Source: Leuctra nigra (taxonomy: Eukaryota; Arthropoda; Insecta; Plecoptera; Leuctridae). Taken from it: DNA of 64,000 bases. The stretch covers positions 28,491,997 to 28,555,996 of the forward strand of contig OW203765.1 in NCBI GenBank assembly GCA_934045905.1, in the 5' to 3' direction. The translations under genes were made by a program, and so were the position numbers. Below, in pieces: positions 63,760 through 64,000 of the stretch. The notes beneath the pieces are model-generated. The model was given only the letters and a program-made list of their open reading frames with translations, searched no databases and had not been told where the DNA came from. Position 1 is the stretch's first letter. Each line of letters starts with the position of its first letter.

Positions 63760-64000
63760 TCTACGTTGATGGCAAGTTGGCTCAGTGGCAATGCATTAAA
63801 TTTACTAGTTTCGATCCGTTGGACGACTATCCTGGTTGATTATTTCATGATTTCTTCATTCGAGAGTCAAATGGTTGGAAGTTTACCTCTACTAATGACC
63901 ACGACTGCCTCTTCATAAGTTATTAATATGGTCACTGTCTTACCTCTAGACATTATACATCTTCATCATCATTTTACAGTCATCTTTATCGAATCGTCAT
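63760..64000 (+). mobile_element. Diverged SINE at the window end
   Basis: aagttggctcagtggcaatgc resembles the SINE A-box region, and the later parts (cctctactaatgaccacgac; catcttcatcatcat) match its body and tail. The B box is degraded. Confidence 0.5.

Overview
The window is AT-rich nuclear DNA of an insect, most likely a sap-feeding hemipteran. The insect call rests on a 7tm_6-type odorant receptor, two intron-rich secreted GH13 maltases and an ASB1-like ankyrin/SOCS-box gene. The hemipteran call is inference only. All host genes are spliced. I assembled their exons by joining GT/AG sites that keep the reading frame; none has transcript support here.

Layout. 1-6.8 kb: the 3' half of an odorant receptor gene (+), with a young, structurally complete Ty3/gypsy retrotransposon (402-5782, minus strand) in one intron. 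6.8-12.7 kb: a duplicated odorant receptor last exon and its 3' flank, split by a Helitron-like insertion (7233-10130) that carries an array of CRE/ETS-like motifs and a perfect ~220-bp foldback. 13.3-20.0 kb: the ASB1-like gene (-), with a ~148-bp tandem array in one intron and a SINE plus an inverted pair of tRNA-like sequences in another. 22.4-31.3 kb and 32.1-45.0 kb: two complete tandem maltase (alpha-glucosidase) genes with identical intron phases. 47.1-51.1 kb: a complete Mutator-like (MULE) transposon with terminal inverted repeats, target-site duplication and an 830-aa zinc-finger/MULE/SWIM transposase. 55.4-62.1 kb: two tandem genes for small secreted proteins built from 39-nt phase-1 microexons. 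The rest is hAT-type MITEs, other MITEs, SINE copies, LINE remnants and foldback sequences.

The most unusual signal is shared by three unrelated host gene families. In the odorant receptor, the ASB1-like gene and both maltases, half of one exon plus a short piece of the adjoining intron, always including the splice site, has been tandemly amplified on the intron side of an intact exon. Copy number differs between the two maltases, and short homologies are visible at several junctions. Each array leaves a row of decoy splice donors or acceptors next to the real one. This is either a recurrent exon-edge amplification process or a systematic assembly artefact; variation between copies favours real sequence.

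Functionally, the two maltases would act in sugar digestion, the odorant receptor in olfaction, the ASB1-like protein as a substrate adaptor of a Cullin-5 ubiquitin ligase, and the microexon proteins as secreted peptides or effectors of unknown role.
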